A stretch of 64,000 nucleotides of DNA from Dorea sp. 5-2 (GTDB taxonomy: Bacteria; Bacillota; Clostridia; Lachnospirales; Lachnospiraceae), in contig NZ_KE159715.1 in assembly GCF_000403455.2 (NCBI RefSeq), positions 524,719-588,718 on the forward strand, read 5' to 3'. The translations under genes and the position numbers were made by a program. Below, piece by piece: positions 37,301 to 46,281 of the stretch (position 1 is the first letter of the stretch; each line of letters starts with the position of its first letter). The notes under the pieces are model-generated. The model did not search any database. It saw nothing but the letters and a program-made list of their open reading frames with translations, and was not told the origin of the DNA.

Positions 37301-38323
37301 ATGGAAAAAGATAAAATATTAGAAGTTGACAATTTGAATGTTTCCTTTAATACATATGCCGGAGAGGTAAAGGCTGTGCGCGGCGTAAGCTTTGAACTTA
37401 GTAAAGGAGAAACGCTTGCGTTCGTAGGAGAGTCCGGATGTGGCAAGACGGTTACGGCAAAATCGATCCTCCGTCTCTTGAAACCGCCTTTTGCAGTGAT
37501 CAAGCCGGAGTCGAAGATCATCTGTAACGGAAAAGACGTACTGAAGATGAGTGAGAAGGAGTTGTGTGAGTTCCGCGGGGATGAAGTGGGCATGATCTTC
37601 CAGGATCCAATGACTTCCCTGAATCCGACGATGACGGTGGGCAACCAGATCATGGAGAGTCTGATGATCCATAAGAAGCTTGATAAGAAGGCGGCAAAGG
37701 AAGAAGCCGTCAATATGCTCAAGCTGGTCAATATCCCAAGCCCGGAGAAACGTATCGATAATTATCCCCATGAGATGTCCGGCGGTATGCGCCAGAGAGT
37801 CATGATCGCCATTGCCCTGGCATGTAACCCGAACGTGCTGATCGCAGATGAACCTACGACGGCGCTGGATGTGACGATCCAGGCGCAGATCATGGATCTG
37901 ATGATGGAGTTAAAGACCAAGATGAACACAGCGATCATCCTGGTTACCCATGACCTGGGCGTTGTGGCTAATTTTGCGGACCGTATCCAGGTGATGTATG
38001 CCGGAGAGGTAGTAGAGCGGGGAACGACGAAAGAGATCTTTAACGAGAGCAAGCATCCATATACCTGGGCGCTGCTTCGGTCCGTGCCGAGGCTTGGCAG
38101 CGAATCCAAAGAGGAACTCTACGCCCTTGGCGGGACGCCGCCGGATCTGCTGCTTCCGCTGAATCACTGTCCGTTCGCAGACAGATGCGAGTACTGTATG
38201 CCTATCTGTAAAGAATGTAAGCCTAAGGAGACGGTTCTTAGCGATACACACAAGGTATCCTGCTGGCTGATGCATGAGAAGGCTCCGAAGGTAGAGTCGT
38301 TTTATGATAGGAGGGATAAATAA
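37301..38323 (+). CDS. oppD: Oligopeptide ABC transporter ATP-binding protein OppD
   Basis: A 340-residue ATPase. Walker A is GESGCGKT, the signature motif is MSGGMRQR, and Walker B is VLIADEPTTALD. The C-terminal oligopeptide/dipeptide domain shows four cysteines in CPFADRCEYCMPICKECKP; in relatives this region binds an iron-sulfur cluster. It works as a heterodimer with OppF. Its stop overlaps the start codon of oppF by one base (TAATG), which indicates translational coupling. Confidence 0.94.
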   Translation: MEKDKILEVDNLNVSFNTYAGEVKAVRGVSFELSKGETLAFVGESGCGKTVTAKSILRLLKPPFAVIKPESKIICNGKDVLKMSEKELCEFRGDEVGMIFQDPMTSLNPTMTVGNQIMESLMIHKKLDKKAAKEEAVNMLKLVNIPSPEKRIDNYPHEMSGGMRQRVMIAIALACNPNVLIADEPTTALDVTIQAQIMDLMMELKTKMNTAIILVTHDLGVVANFADRIQVMYAGEVVERGTTKEIFNESKHPYTWALLRSVPRLGSESKEELYALGGTPPDLLLPLNHCPFADRCEYCMPICKECKPKETVLSDTHKVSCWLMHEKAPKVESFYDRRDK

Positions 38324-39291
38324 TGGGTGAATATATCGTAGAGGCGAAGAATCTGTGTAAATATTTCAAGGCAGGCAAGAGCCAGATGTTAAAAGCGGTA
38401 GACGGCGTAAATATCCAGCTTAAGAAGGGCGAGACTCTCGGGCTGGTTGGTGAGTCCGGGTGCGGTAAGACGACCTGCGGACGTACACTGGTGAAGCTAT
38501 ATGAAGCCACAGGCGGTACGGTGCTGTTCGAGGGAAAAGACGTATCGAAGCTTAAGGGAAAGGAACTGCTTGGGTTCCGTAAGGACGCCCAGATCATCTT
38601 CCAGGATCCGTATGCTTCTCTGGATCCCCGTATGACCATCGGTGAGATTATCACAGAGGGCATGAATGTGCATTTCCATATGTCGGAGAAGGAGAAGGAA
38701 GAGAAGGTAAATGACCTTCTTCATAAGGTTGGACTGAATGCGGAGTATGCCAACCGTTTCGCCCATGAGCTGTCCGGCGGGCAGAGACAGCGCGTGGGGA
38801 TCGCCAGGGCGCTTGCCGTGGAGCCGAAATTCATTGTCTGTGACGAGCCGATCTCTGCCCTTGACGTATCGATCCAGGCGCAGATCGTAAACCTGCTGAT
38901 CAAGCTGCAGCGAGAGATGGGGCTTACCTACCTGTTTATTTCCCACGACTTGTCTATGGTAAAGCATATCTCTGACAGAGTGGGCGTCATGTATCTGGGA
39001 TCTATGGTGGAACTTGCGGGTAACCATGCGCTCTATGACCATCCGGTCCATCCATATACGCAGGCTCTGATCTCGGCGATTCCGGAGGCGGATATGGACG
39101 AGGAAGAAGGCAAGAAGCGGGTACATCTGGAAGGCGAAGTGCCAAGCCCGATCAATCCGCCGCCGGGATGCCGTTTCAAAGGCAGATGTAAGTATGCGAA
39201 GGAGATCTGCGGACAGGAGATGCCGGAACTTAAAGAAGTGGAGCCGGAGCATTTTGTGGCATGTCATATGTGCGGCAAGGAAGACTGGTAG
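38323..39291 (+). CDS. oppF: Oligopeptide ABC transporter ATP-binding protein OppF
   Basis: A 322-residue ATPase partner of OppD. Walker A is GESGCGKT, signature LSGGQRQR, Walker B FIVCDEPISALD, and the C-terminal Cys-containing domain is present (PPGCRFKGRCKYAKEIC). In members of this family one of the two ATP sites is often weakened; the SALD D-loop here is normal. It is coupled to oppD through TAATG and is followed after 32 bases by tldD. Confidence 0.94.
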   Translation: MGEYIVEAKNLCKYFKAGKSQMLKAVDGVNIQLKKGETLGLVGESGCGKTTCGRTLVKLYEATGGTVLFEGKDVSKLKGKELLGFRKDAQIIFQDPYASLDPRMTIGEIITEGMNVHFHMSEKEKEEKVNDLLHKVGLNAEYANRFAHELSGGQRQRVGIARALAVEPKFIVCDEPISALDVSIQAQIVNLLIKLQREMGLTYLFISHDLSMVKHISDRVGVMYLGSMVELAGNHALYDHPVHPYTQALISAIPEADMDEEEGKKRVHLEGEVPSPINPPPGCRFKGRCKYAKEICGQEMPELKEVEPEHFVACHMCGKEDW

Positions 39292-39323
39292 AGAATAATA
39301 ATATAGAAACAGGAGTTGAAAGA

Positions 39324-40709
39324 ATGCTGGCAGAATCATATATTGAGAGGATACTGGATCAGGCGGTTTCCTGCGGAGTTGATTATGCGGAGGTATTCTT
39401 TGAGGATGTGGAACGGACAAGGGCTGATCTTGTGGATTCGGAGGTTGTACGCTGCGCCTGCGGATGTGAGAGCGGCATCGGGATCCGTGTGTTTAGGGGA
39501 TTGGAAAGTGAATATCTCTACAGTGCGGATGTTAGGGAAGAGTGTGTGCTCGGCCTTATCAGGAAGCGTTTAGGCACGGGAGGCGTTTTCGGCAAGAGAA
39601 CGCCTCTTTCCAGATTCACACCTCATGGGATCGTGACGCAGGGAAAGCTTCCGCACGACAGGAGTCTTAAGGAAAAGATCGGATATCTTAAGGAAGCGGT
39701 GGATACCGGAAAGAGGGAGGAGGCATGTATTGTCCAGGGGCGTGCTTATTATGTAGACGCAGACCAGAGAGTACAGATCGCGAATACAGACGGCGTATAT
39801 GCACAGGATCGAAGGATTCGTTCGCGGGTACGTTTTATGATGACGGCTGCGGCTGAGGGCGGCGTTGGCAGACAGACGGGATATATAGGCCCGGGCGCTA
39901 TGTGCGGACCGGAATTTCTGGAGTCGGAGGCGTTCTTAGGATATGCCAGGGAGGCCGCAAGAAATGCGAAAGGGATGTTGGGCGCCAGGCCTTGTCCGGT
40001 CGGACGGATGCCGGTCATTATCTCCAATGGATTCGGAGGGTTGTTCTTCCATGAGGCGTGCGGACATTCGTTGGAAGGAAGCGCGGTTGCGTCAGGGTGT
40101 TCGGAGTTCGCGGACAGACTCGGACAAAGAATCGCGTCTGAGAAGGTGACGCTGATTGACGACGGCTCGATCGCCGGGGAGTGGGGCTCCCTGGGAATTG
40201 ACGACGAAGGGATCCTTACACGGAAGAATGTTCTGATTGAGGGCGGTATCTTAAAGAACTACCTTCTGGACCGGCTGAATGCCAAAAAGATGGGACTTAA
40301 GCCGACCGGTTCTTCCAGGCGTGAGAATTATCGTTTCGCCCCGGTATCGCGGATGACGAACACTTATATCGCCCCGGGGACGGACAAGCTTGAGGATATG
40401 ATCGGATCCGTCGAGCGGGGGCTGTTTGTCAAGAATATCAATGCAGGCTCTGTCGATCCGGTGACAGGAGAGTTTAATTTTAACACGGGAGAGACATACC
40501 TGATTGAAAAAGGGAAGATTACCATACCGGTTATGAGCGCGACGCTGATCGGCACGGGAGGGGATATTCTTCCAAAGGTGGATATGGTGTCTGATAATTT
40601 TGCTCTGGGGCATGGGTATTGCTATGCCGGAAGCGGGCAACTGCCGATCGGCGCGGGACAGCCGGCGGTACGGATCACAGAGATGACGGTGGGAGGAAAG
40701 GATCTATGA
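39324..40709 (+). CDS. tldD: TldD-family metalloprotease subunit
   Basis: TldD forms a heterodimeric zinc protease with TldE/PmbA that degrades unfolded peptides and matures some modified peptides such as microcins. The 461-residue protein has the HExxxH zinc motif as HEACGH (residues 243-248). The ATG at 39324 follows AGGAG by eight bases; the frame is open further upstream within oppF but has no site there. The pmbA gene overlaps its stop by four bases. Position behind the opp genes suggests it processes imported peptides; a role in peptide export or RiPP maturation would need a precursor gene, which I do not see. Confidence 0.9.
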   Translation: MLAESYIERILDQAVSCGVDYAEVFFEDVERTRADLVDSEVVRCACGCESGIGIRVFRGLESEYLYSADVREECVLGLIRKRLGTGGVFGKRTPLSRFTPHGIVTQGKLPHDRSLKEKIGYLKEAVDTGKREEACIVQGRAYYVDADQRVQIANTDGVYAQDRRIRSRVRFMMTAAAEGGVGRQTGYIGPGAMCGPEFLESEAFLGYAREAARNAKGMLGARPCPVGRMPVIISNGFGGLFFHEACGHSLEGSAVASGCSEFADRLGQRIASEKVTLIDDGSIAGEWGSLGIDDEGILTRKNVLIEGGILKNYLLDRLNAKKMGLKPTGSSRRENYRFAPVSRMTNTYIAPGTDKLEDMIGSVERGLFVKNINAGSVDPVTGEFNFNTGETYLIEKGKITIPVMSATLIGTGGDILPKVDMVSDNFALGHGYCYAGSGQLPIGAGQPAVRITEMTVGGKDL

Positions 40710-42100
40710 CAGAGAGCGTCCGGAAGTTATGGTGGGGAGAAGATCCTGAATTGATCGCGTTTATGGAATGGCTTGGGGAACAGGGATTTACAGATATACG
40801 GCTTTTTATCAGCACCCGTAAGTCGGTGTTTCTTGCAGTGCAGTGCCAGGAACTTAAGCGTTATGAATATGGGCACAGTGGGATGTATGTAGTTGAGGCG
40901 GCATGGAAGGGAGAATACTGTTGTGCTTATGCAAGTTCTTTAACTGCCGGTTCACGTGCAAAGATTGTGCGCCGGCTTAAGGAGACGGCAGGGGTATATA
41001 CAAATCGTGAGCTCCCGCAGGGGATTACAGAGAGTAGAGATTTCCGGGGACAGAGATGGCGTGAGATCGATAAAGAAGCTGTCAGTGAATGCCTGATGTG
41101 TGCGGAGCGGGAGGCGCTGTCGTGTGAGAAGGTGGATTTCGTGGAGATGTGCGAATATCAGCAGTATGAAGAGACGGTCGTCTTGATCGACGGAAAGATG
41201 CATTATCTTGCGGACGATGACGGCGATTGTACCGTCACGGTCCGGGTGGTTGCAAAAGACGGGGATTCTGCAGCCGTTGCCACAAAGTTTGGGATTGCGG
41301 ATGCAGGAGGATGGGAAGCCGGTCTTCAAAAGAACCTCAGGGAGACTGTCTGTGAGTTGGCAAGACGTGCGGCGCAAGACGCCGGACTTGGGCTTCATGC
41401 CCAAAAAATTGCTTCCGGCCGATATCCGATCGTGATCGAGAATTATGTGATGGCAGAACTGACAGGGCATTATCTCCCGATGTTCTATGGAGAGAATCTT
41501 ATGCATCATACGAGTGCATTGGCGGGGAAAGAGCATGAACAAGTGGGATGTGATTTCCTCCGGCTTGAAGAGGATCCGTTCAGCAGGAAAGGTACCTGCA
41601 GACGCAGGATTGATGATGAAGGAACCCCGGTTTCGAAGAAAGCGCTCTTAAGAAAGGGCGTGTTTGAAAATGTTCTTTATAATAGTAAGAGTGGAGGCCA
41701 GGCGGGGGTCGGCAGCACAGGAAATGGATTTAAGCCGGATGTGACGGCGGGTATCGGGACAAGTGTAACGAATGTGATCCTGTCGTCGGAGGCGGGTACA
41801 TGTTCACGGGAAGAGATGCTTCGATCTGTCCGGGAAGGAATCTATATTACGAAGATTGAAGGCATGTTTGCAGGCGGCAGTACAGAGAGCGGGGATTTCT
41901 CCTTGCTTGCTTCCGGCAATCGTATCATAGACGGGAAGTTAGGAAGCGCTGTCAATCAGTTTACCATATCGGGGAATATCTGTGAATTGTGGAAGGATAT
42001 AGAGATGATCGGGGATGATCCGGTTTATCGGACGGCGGACCGGGCATGCGTGGTGAGTCCATCGGTAAAGGCGGCGGGACTTATGGTGTCCGGAGAATGA
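40706..42100 (+). CDS. pmbA: PmbA/TldE-family protease subunit
   Basis: The non-catalytic partner of TldD. The 464 residues have the fold-level landmarks of the family (ENYVMAELTGHYLPMFYGENLMHH, with GH but no HExxxH; then VGSTGNGFKPDV and ITKIEGMFAGGSTESGDFSL). Lack of the zinc motif is normal for this subunit. The start codon ATGA overlaps the tldD stop, and GGGAGGAAAG lies just upstream, so the two chains are made together. It closes the peptide-use operon. Confidence 0.88.
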   Translation: MTESVRKLWWGEDPELIAFMEWLGEQGFTDIRLFISTRKSVFLAVQCQELKRYEYGHSGMYVVEAAWKGEYCCAYASSLTAGSRAKIVRRLKETAGVYTNRELPQGITESRDFRGQRWREIDKEAVSECLMCAEREALSCEKVDFVEMCEYQQYEETVVLIDGKMHYLADDDGDCTVTVRVVAKDGDSAAVATKFGIADAGGWEAGLQKNLRETVCELARRAAQDAGLGLHAQKIASGRYPIVIENYVMAELTGHYLPMFYGENLMHHTSALAGKEHEQVGCDFLRLEEDPFSRKGTCRRRIDDEGTPVSKKALLRKGVFENVLYNSKSGGQAGVGSTGNGFKPDVTAGIGTSVTNVILSSEAGTCSREEMLRSVREGIYITKIEGMFAGGSTESGDFSLLASGNRIIDGKLGSAVNQFTISGNICELWKDIEMIGDDPVYRTADRACVVSPSVKAAGLMVSGE

Positions 42101-42179
42101 ATGATAAAGTGATATTTATGCAGTTTTGATAGGAAGGCGGCAACTTTTTAAACAAGTTACATAAAAATGGGAAAAGCAC

Positions 42180-42208
42180 TTGAATTTTTGTATCAGATTT
42201 AGTACAAT
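42180..42208 (+). promoter_or_regulatory. gapA promoter
   Basis: TTGAAT (42180-42185) and TACAAT (42203-42208) are 17 bases apart, leaving a leader of about 100 bases before the gapA ATG. No other gene or known RNA motif is seen in 42101-42310. Confidence 0.6.
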
Positions 42209-42310
42209 TATTACCAGTTGAGGATTATTTAACAATCTACACGGGTTAAAGGCTTCACGAATCAAAGGACTGCGTAAACAGTTAATAACAAACTTTAGGA
42301 GGAATTAATC

Positions 42311-43324
42311 ATGGCAGTAAAAGTAGCGATCAATGGATTCGGACGTATCGGACGTCTTGCATTCAGACAGATGTTCGGAGCAGAGGGATATGAGGTTGTA
42401 GCGATCAACGACCTGACATCTCCGAAGATGCTTGCACACCTGTTAAAGTATGACTCTTCACAGGGCAGATACGCTTTATGTGACAAGGTAGAGGCAACAG
42501 AGGACTCTATCATTGTTGACGGCAAAGAGATTAAGATTTATGCAAAGGCTAACGCTGAAGAACTTCCATGGGGAGATCTGAAAGTAGACGTTGTTCTGGA
42601 GTGTACAGGTTTCTACACATCAAAAGAGAAAGCTTCCGCACATGTTAAGGCAGGTGCAAGAAAAGTTGTTATCTCTGCGCCGGCAGGAAATGACCTTCCT
42701 ACTATCGTTTACAATGTAAATCACGACAAGCTGACAGCAGAGGATACTGTTATCTCCGCTGCTTCCTGTACAACAAACTGTCTGGCTCCTATGGCTAAAG
42801 CTCTGAATGACCTTGCAGCTATCAAGTCAGGTATTATGTGTACGATCCACGCTTATACAGGCGATCAGATGACACTTGACGGACCGCAGAGAAAGGGTGA
42901 TTTAAGAAGATCACGTGCGGCTGCAGTGAATATCGTTCCTAACAGCACTGGCGCTGCTAAGGCGATCGGTCTTGTTATCCCAGAGCTTAACGGCAAGCTG
43001 ATCGGAGCTGCACAGAGAATTCCTACACCTACAGGATCAACAACGATCTTGACTGCTGTTGTAGAAGGCGAAGTAACAGTTGATCAGATCAACGAGGCTA
43101 TGAAGGCTGCTGCTAACGAGTCCTTCGGATACAATACGGACGAGATCGTATCCAGTGATATTGTTGGTATGAGATATGGTTCATTGTTTGATGCTACACA
43201 GACAATGGCTCTGCCAGTTGGTGACGGCACAACAGAGGTTCAGGTTGTATCATGGTATGACAATGAGAATTCTTACACAAGCCAGATGGTAAGAACGATC
43301 AAATACTTCTCTGAATTAGCATAA
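42311..43324 (+). CDS. gapA: Glyceraldehyde-3-phosphate dehydrogenase, glycolytic
   Basis: The NAD-dependent enzyme that makes 1,3-bisphosphoglycerate. The 337 residues show [14 protein letters not shown], the catalytic Cys in [13 protein letters not shown], and the C-terminal [16 protein letters not shown]. Asp in INDLT after the first Rossmann unit supports NAD. Codons ending in T or A (GCT, GTT, CCT) are far more frequent here than in neighbouring genes, as expected for a very highly expressed gene. A TTTAGGAGGA site precedes the ATG. A terminator lies directly downstream, so pgk has at least partly separate expression. Confidence 0.98.
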   Translation: MAVKVAINGFGRIGRLAFRQMFGAEGYEVVAINDLTSPKMLAHLLKYDSSQGRYALCDKVEATEDSIIVDGKEIKIYAKANAEELPWGDLKVDVVLECTGFYTSKEKASAHVKAGARKVVISAPAGNDLPTIVYNVNHDKLTAEDTVISAASCTTNCLAPMAKALNDLAAIKSGIMCTIHAYTGDQMTLDGPQRKGDLRRSRAAAVNIVPNSTGAAKAIGLVIPELNGKLIGAAQRIPTPTGSTTILTAVVEGEVTVDQINEAMKAAANESFGYNTDEIVSSDIVGMRYGSLFDATQTMALPVGDGTTEVQVVSWYDNENSYTSQMVRTIKYFSELA

Positions 43325-43341
43325 TTCTGGAATACCCAAAG

Positions 43342-43375
43342 GGTCCGGTCTGAGATAATGGACCGGATCTTTTTT
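43342..43375 (+). terminator. Terminator after gapA
   Basis: GGTCCGGTC (43342-43350) pairs with GACCGGATC (43361-43369), one G-T pair, and T6 follows. Confidence 0.85.
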
Positions 43376-43536
43376 CGGTGATGTATGGTATATGCGGCAT
43401 GCTTTCGGCGTTTTGCGCAGAAGACATGCAAAGGAATTTAGGACAAATTAACTATAGAAAGGGGAAAGCTGTCTGGAAGTGATATGCGGATGAAGGGATC
43501 TCATTGGATATTGCTCACAGGCGGCAGGCAATTTAC

Positions 43537-44730
43537 ATGCTCAATAAGAAATCCGTAGATGATATTAATGTAAAAGGCAAAAAAGTGTTGGTAAGATGTG
43601 ACTTCAACGTACCTCTTATTGACGGAAAGATCACGGACGAGAATCGTCTGGTCGCGGCGCTTCCTACGATCAAGAAGCTGATCGCTGACGGAGGAAAGAT
43701 CATTCTGTGCTCACACCTTGGAAAGCCGAAGGGAGAGCCGAAGCCGGAGTTATCTCTTGCACCGGTGGCAAAGAGGCTGTCTGAACTCCTTGAGCAGGAA
43801 GTGAAGTTTGCGGCAGATGCAGAGGTAGTAGGCGAGAATGCGAAGGCTGCAGTAGAAGCTATGCAGGATGGAGACGTGGTACTTCTTGAGAATACCCGTT
43901 ACAGGATCGAAGAGACGAAGAACGGCGAAGCTTTCAGCAAGGATCTGGCTTCTCTGTGCGACGTATTTGTAAACGATGCATTCGGAACCGCACACCGTGC
44001 GCACTGCTCGAACGTAGGCGTGACACAGTTCGTAGATACGGCAGTCGTAGGTTACTTAATGCAGAAAGAGATAGATTTCCTTGGAAATGCAGTGAACAAT
44101 CCGGAGAGGCCGTTCGTTGCTATCCTTGGCGGAGCGAAGGTATCCAGCAAGATCTCTGTGATCGAGAACCTTCTTGACAAGGTAGATACCCTGATCATCG
44201 GCGGCGGAATGTCCTATACATTCTCTAAAGCGCAGGGCGGAAGTGTCGGCGGATCTCTTCTTGAGGCGGATTACTGCGAATATGCGCTGAACATGCTGAA
44301 GAAGGCAGAAGAGAAGGGCGTGAAGTTACTGCTCCCTGTAGATACCGTGATCGCGGACGATTTCTCTAACGATGCCAACAGCAAAGTTGTAAAAGCGGGC
44401 GAGATTCCGGAAGGATGGCAGGGACTTGATATCGGACCGGATACAGTGAAGATCTTCTGCGACGCAGTACAGGATGCCAAGACGGTTGTATGGAACGGAC
44501 CGATGGGCTGCTTCGAGATGCCGAAGTTCGCGAATGGTACGGAGGCAGTTGCGAAGGCGCTGGCAGATACGGAAGCGACAACGATCATCGGCGGCGGCGA
44601 TTCCGCGGCGGCAGTCAATCAGTTGGGATATGGCGATAAGATGACCCACATCTCCACCGGCGGCGGCGCATCCCTTGAGTTCCTGGAAGGCAAAGAACTG
44701 CCAGGCGTAGCAGCCGCTAACGATAAGTAA
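43537..44730 (+). CDS. pgk: Phosphoglycerate kinase
   Basis: Transfers the acyl phosphate of 1,3-bisphosphoglycerate to ADP. The 397-residue protein has [11 protein letters not shown] at the N-terminus, the HLGKPKG loop, [16 protein letters not shown], and the C-terminal GGGDSAAAV nucleotide segment. ATG 43537 (MLNKKSVDD) is taken as start by family alignment; the Shine-Dalgarno is weak, and an in-frame TTG-type extension upstream looks non-coding. tpiA follows after 52 bases. Confidence 0.96.
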   Translation: MLNKKSVDDINVKGKKVLVRCDFNVPLIDGKITDENRLVAALPTIKKLIADGGKIILCSHLGKPKGEPKPELSLAPVAKRLSELLEQEVKFAADAEVVGENAKAAVEAMQDGDVVLLENTRYRIEETKNGEAFSKDLASLCDVFVNDAFGTAHRAHCSNVGVTQFVDTAVVGYLMQKEIDFLGNAVNNPERPFVAILGGAKVSSKISVIENLLDKVDTLIIGGGMSYTFSKAQGGSVGGSLLEADYCEYALNMLKKAEEKGVKLLLPVDTVIADDFSNDANSKVVKAGEIPEGWQGLDIGPDTVKIFCDAVQDAKTVVWNGPMGCFEMPKFANGTEAVAKALADTEATTIIGGGDSAAAVNQLGYGDKMTHISTGGGASLEFLEGKELPGVAAANDK

Positions 44731-44782
44731 AAAGCTTGAAGAGATATTTTATTTTAGTAAAGAGAAGAGGAGATTTCATAAC

Positions 44783-45532
44783 ATGGCAAGGAAAAAAATT
44801 ATTGCAGGCAACTGGAAGATGAACAAGACTCCGAGCGAGGCAGTTGCGTTGGTAGAAGAGTTAAAACCATTAGTAGCAAATGACGAGGTAGACGTAGTAT
44901 TCTGCGTACCTGCGATCGACATCGTTCCGGTTGTAGAAGCGGCAAAGGGAACCAACATCCAGGTTGGGGCAGAGAATATGTACTTCGAGGAGAGCGGCGC
45001 TTACACAGGCGAGATCTCTCCGAATATGCTGGTAGACGCAGGCGTGAAGTATGTAGTTCTCGGACATTCCGAGAGAAGAGAGTACTTCGGCGAGACCAAT
45101 GAGGATGTGAATAAGAAGGTCCTTAAGGCATTCGAGCACGGCATTACTCCGATCATGTGCTGCGGCGAGACACTGGAGCAGAGAGAGCAGGGCGTGACCA
45201 TGGATTTTATCCGTCAGCAGGTGAAGGTTGGATTCCAGAATGTAACGGCAGACCAGGCAAAGACCGCTGTGATCGCATATGAGCCGATCTGGGCGATCGG
45301 AACAGGCAAGACGGCTACTACAGAGCAGGCGCAGGAAGTCTGTGCAGGAATCCGTGCTTGTATCGCTGAAGTTTATGATGCGGCGACCGCGGAAGCGATC
45401 CGTATCCAGTACGGCGGATCTGTCAATGCGGCAACGGCGGCAGACCTGTTCGCACAGGCGGATATCGACGGCGGCCTTGTTGGCGGTGCTTCTTTGAAAG
45501 CTGATTTCGGTAAGATCGTGAACTATAAGTAG
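44783..45532 (+). CDS. tpiA: Triosephosphate isomerase
   Basis: Interconverts dihydroxyacetone phosphate and glyceraldehyde 3-phosphate. The 249 residues carry AGNWKMNKT at the start, the catalytic His in LGHSERR, the catalytic Glu in [15 protein letters not shown] (with flexible loop 6), and YGGSVNA plus GGASL for phosphate binding. The order gapA-pgk-tpiA is the usual glycolytic cluster; gpmI lies about 5.5 kb further on. A terminator follows 18 bases after the stop. Confidence 0.98.
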   Translation: MARKKIIAGNWKMNKTPSEAVALVEELKPLVANDEVDVVFCVPAIDIVPVVEAAKGTNIQVGAENMYFEESGAYTGEISPNMLVDAGVKYVVLGHSERREYFGETNEDVNKKVLKAFEHGITPIMCCGETLEQREQGVTMDFIRQQVKVGFQNVTADQAKTAVIAYEPIWAIGTGKTATTEQAQEVCAGIRACIAEVYDAATAEAIRIQYGGSVNAATAADLFAQADIDGGLVGGASLKADFGKIVNYK

Positions 45533-45550
45533 AGGATGAGAATCATCAGC

Positions 45551-45584
45551 AAAGGAGAGGATCGTAATGGATCTCTCCTTTTTT
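45551..45584 (+). terminator. Terminator after tpiA
   Basis: AGGAGAGGATC (from 45553) pairs with GATCTCTCCT (to 45579) with a single bulged G, then a T-run to 45584. The GrpE-like gene starts only 18 bases later. Confidence 0.8.
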
Positions 45585-45602
45585 CTGGTTAGGGGGTGAA
45601 GT

Positions 45603-46214
45603 ATGGGATTATTTTTATTTGGTAATAAGGGCAGAAGGGAAGAGCAGGAAGCGCAATTCAGACGTAGGATAGAAGAGCAGCTGTCAAAGCTTATAGAAGG
45701 AAAAGAAGAGGAACAGAGACTTCTGGATGCGCTGTCAGGCGGTGTCCGGCAGGCGGGTGCAGATATCCGTAAGCACAATATGGCGTTGGAAGACTGCCTG
45801 GATGTGCTGGAAGAACAGCAAGAGGCGGAGACACAGAGCCGGAAGAAGATCAAAGAGCTTGAGGAAATGGAAGAAAAGATGCTGAGGCTTTTGGAGACGT
45901 ATCAGGAACAGGTCTGGAATATGAGTAAATATGCGGCGGAACATGATCCTGCATGGACTGCCCAGCTAGAACTGACACAGGAAGTTGTGAAGGGCGCGGA
46001 GAGCGGCTGTGGGATCCGGTCTGTTGATGAATCAGATGTGAAGGTGGATTATACTCTTCATGAAGTGATCGAGATCAGGGATACAGAGGAAAAGGAGAAG
46101 TCACAGACTGTCGCGGAAGTTTTTTGTCCGGGATGCGTATATAGGGGAGTGACGAGAAAGAAAGCCAAGATAGCCGCTTACCGCTATATTCAGACCAGAG
46201 GGAATACACCCTAG
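45603..46214 (+). CDS. GrpE-like nucleotide exchange factor, divergent
   Basis: A 203-residue protein. The first 100 residues are a highly charged coiled coil (EEQEAQFRRRIEEQLSKLIEGKEEEQ and onward), and the C-terminal third has the GrpE beta-domain pattern: YTLHEVIEIRDTEEKEKSQTVAEVFCPGCVYRG (landmarks EVI, TVAEV, PG--Y-G). GrpE proteins release ADP from Hsp70. It is followed by an Hsp70 and a J-domain protein, so it is probably the dedicated exchange factor of that set and not the housekeeping GrpE. No CIRCE heat-shock element is seen upstream. AGGGGGTG precedes the ATG. Confidence 0.75.
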   Translation: MGLFLFGNKGRREEQEAQFRRRIEEQLSKLIEGKEEEQRLLDALSGGVRQAGADIRKHNMALEDCLDVLEEQQEAETQSRKKIKELEEMEEKMLRLLETYQEQVWNMSKYAAEHDPAWTAQLELTQEVVKGAESGCGIRSVDESDVKVDYTLHEVIEIRDTEEKEKSQTVAEVFCPGCVYRGVTRKKAKIAAYRYIQTRGNTP

Positions 46215-46281
46215 TACAGCAAAAGACGGGCTATCATAAAAGGTGGCAGGACAAAACAAAAGAAAACAGGAGTAAAAGAAT

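Noticed and set aside
38497..39420. 307-codon minus-strand frame
   Set aside because: Antisense to oppF and the start of tldD; no start signal or recognisable domain.
45540..45602. CIRCE or other heat-shock element for the Hsp70 module
   Set aside because: No TTAGCACTC-N9-GAGTGCTAA dyad is present; the only structure is the tpiA terminator.
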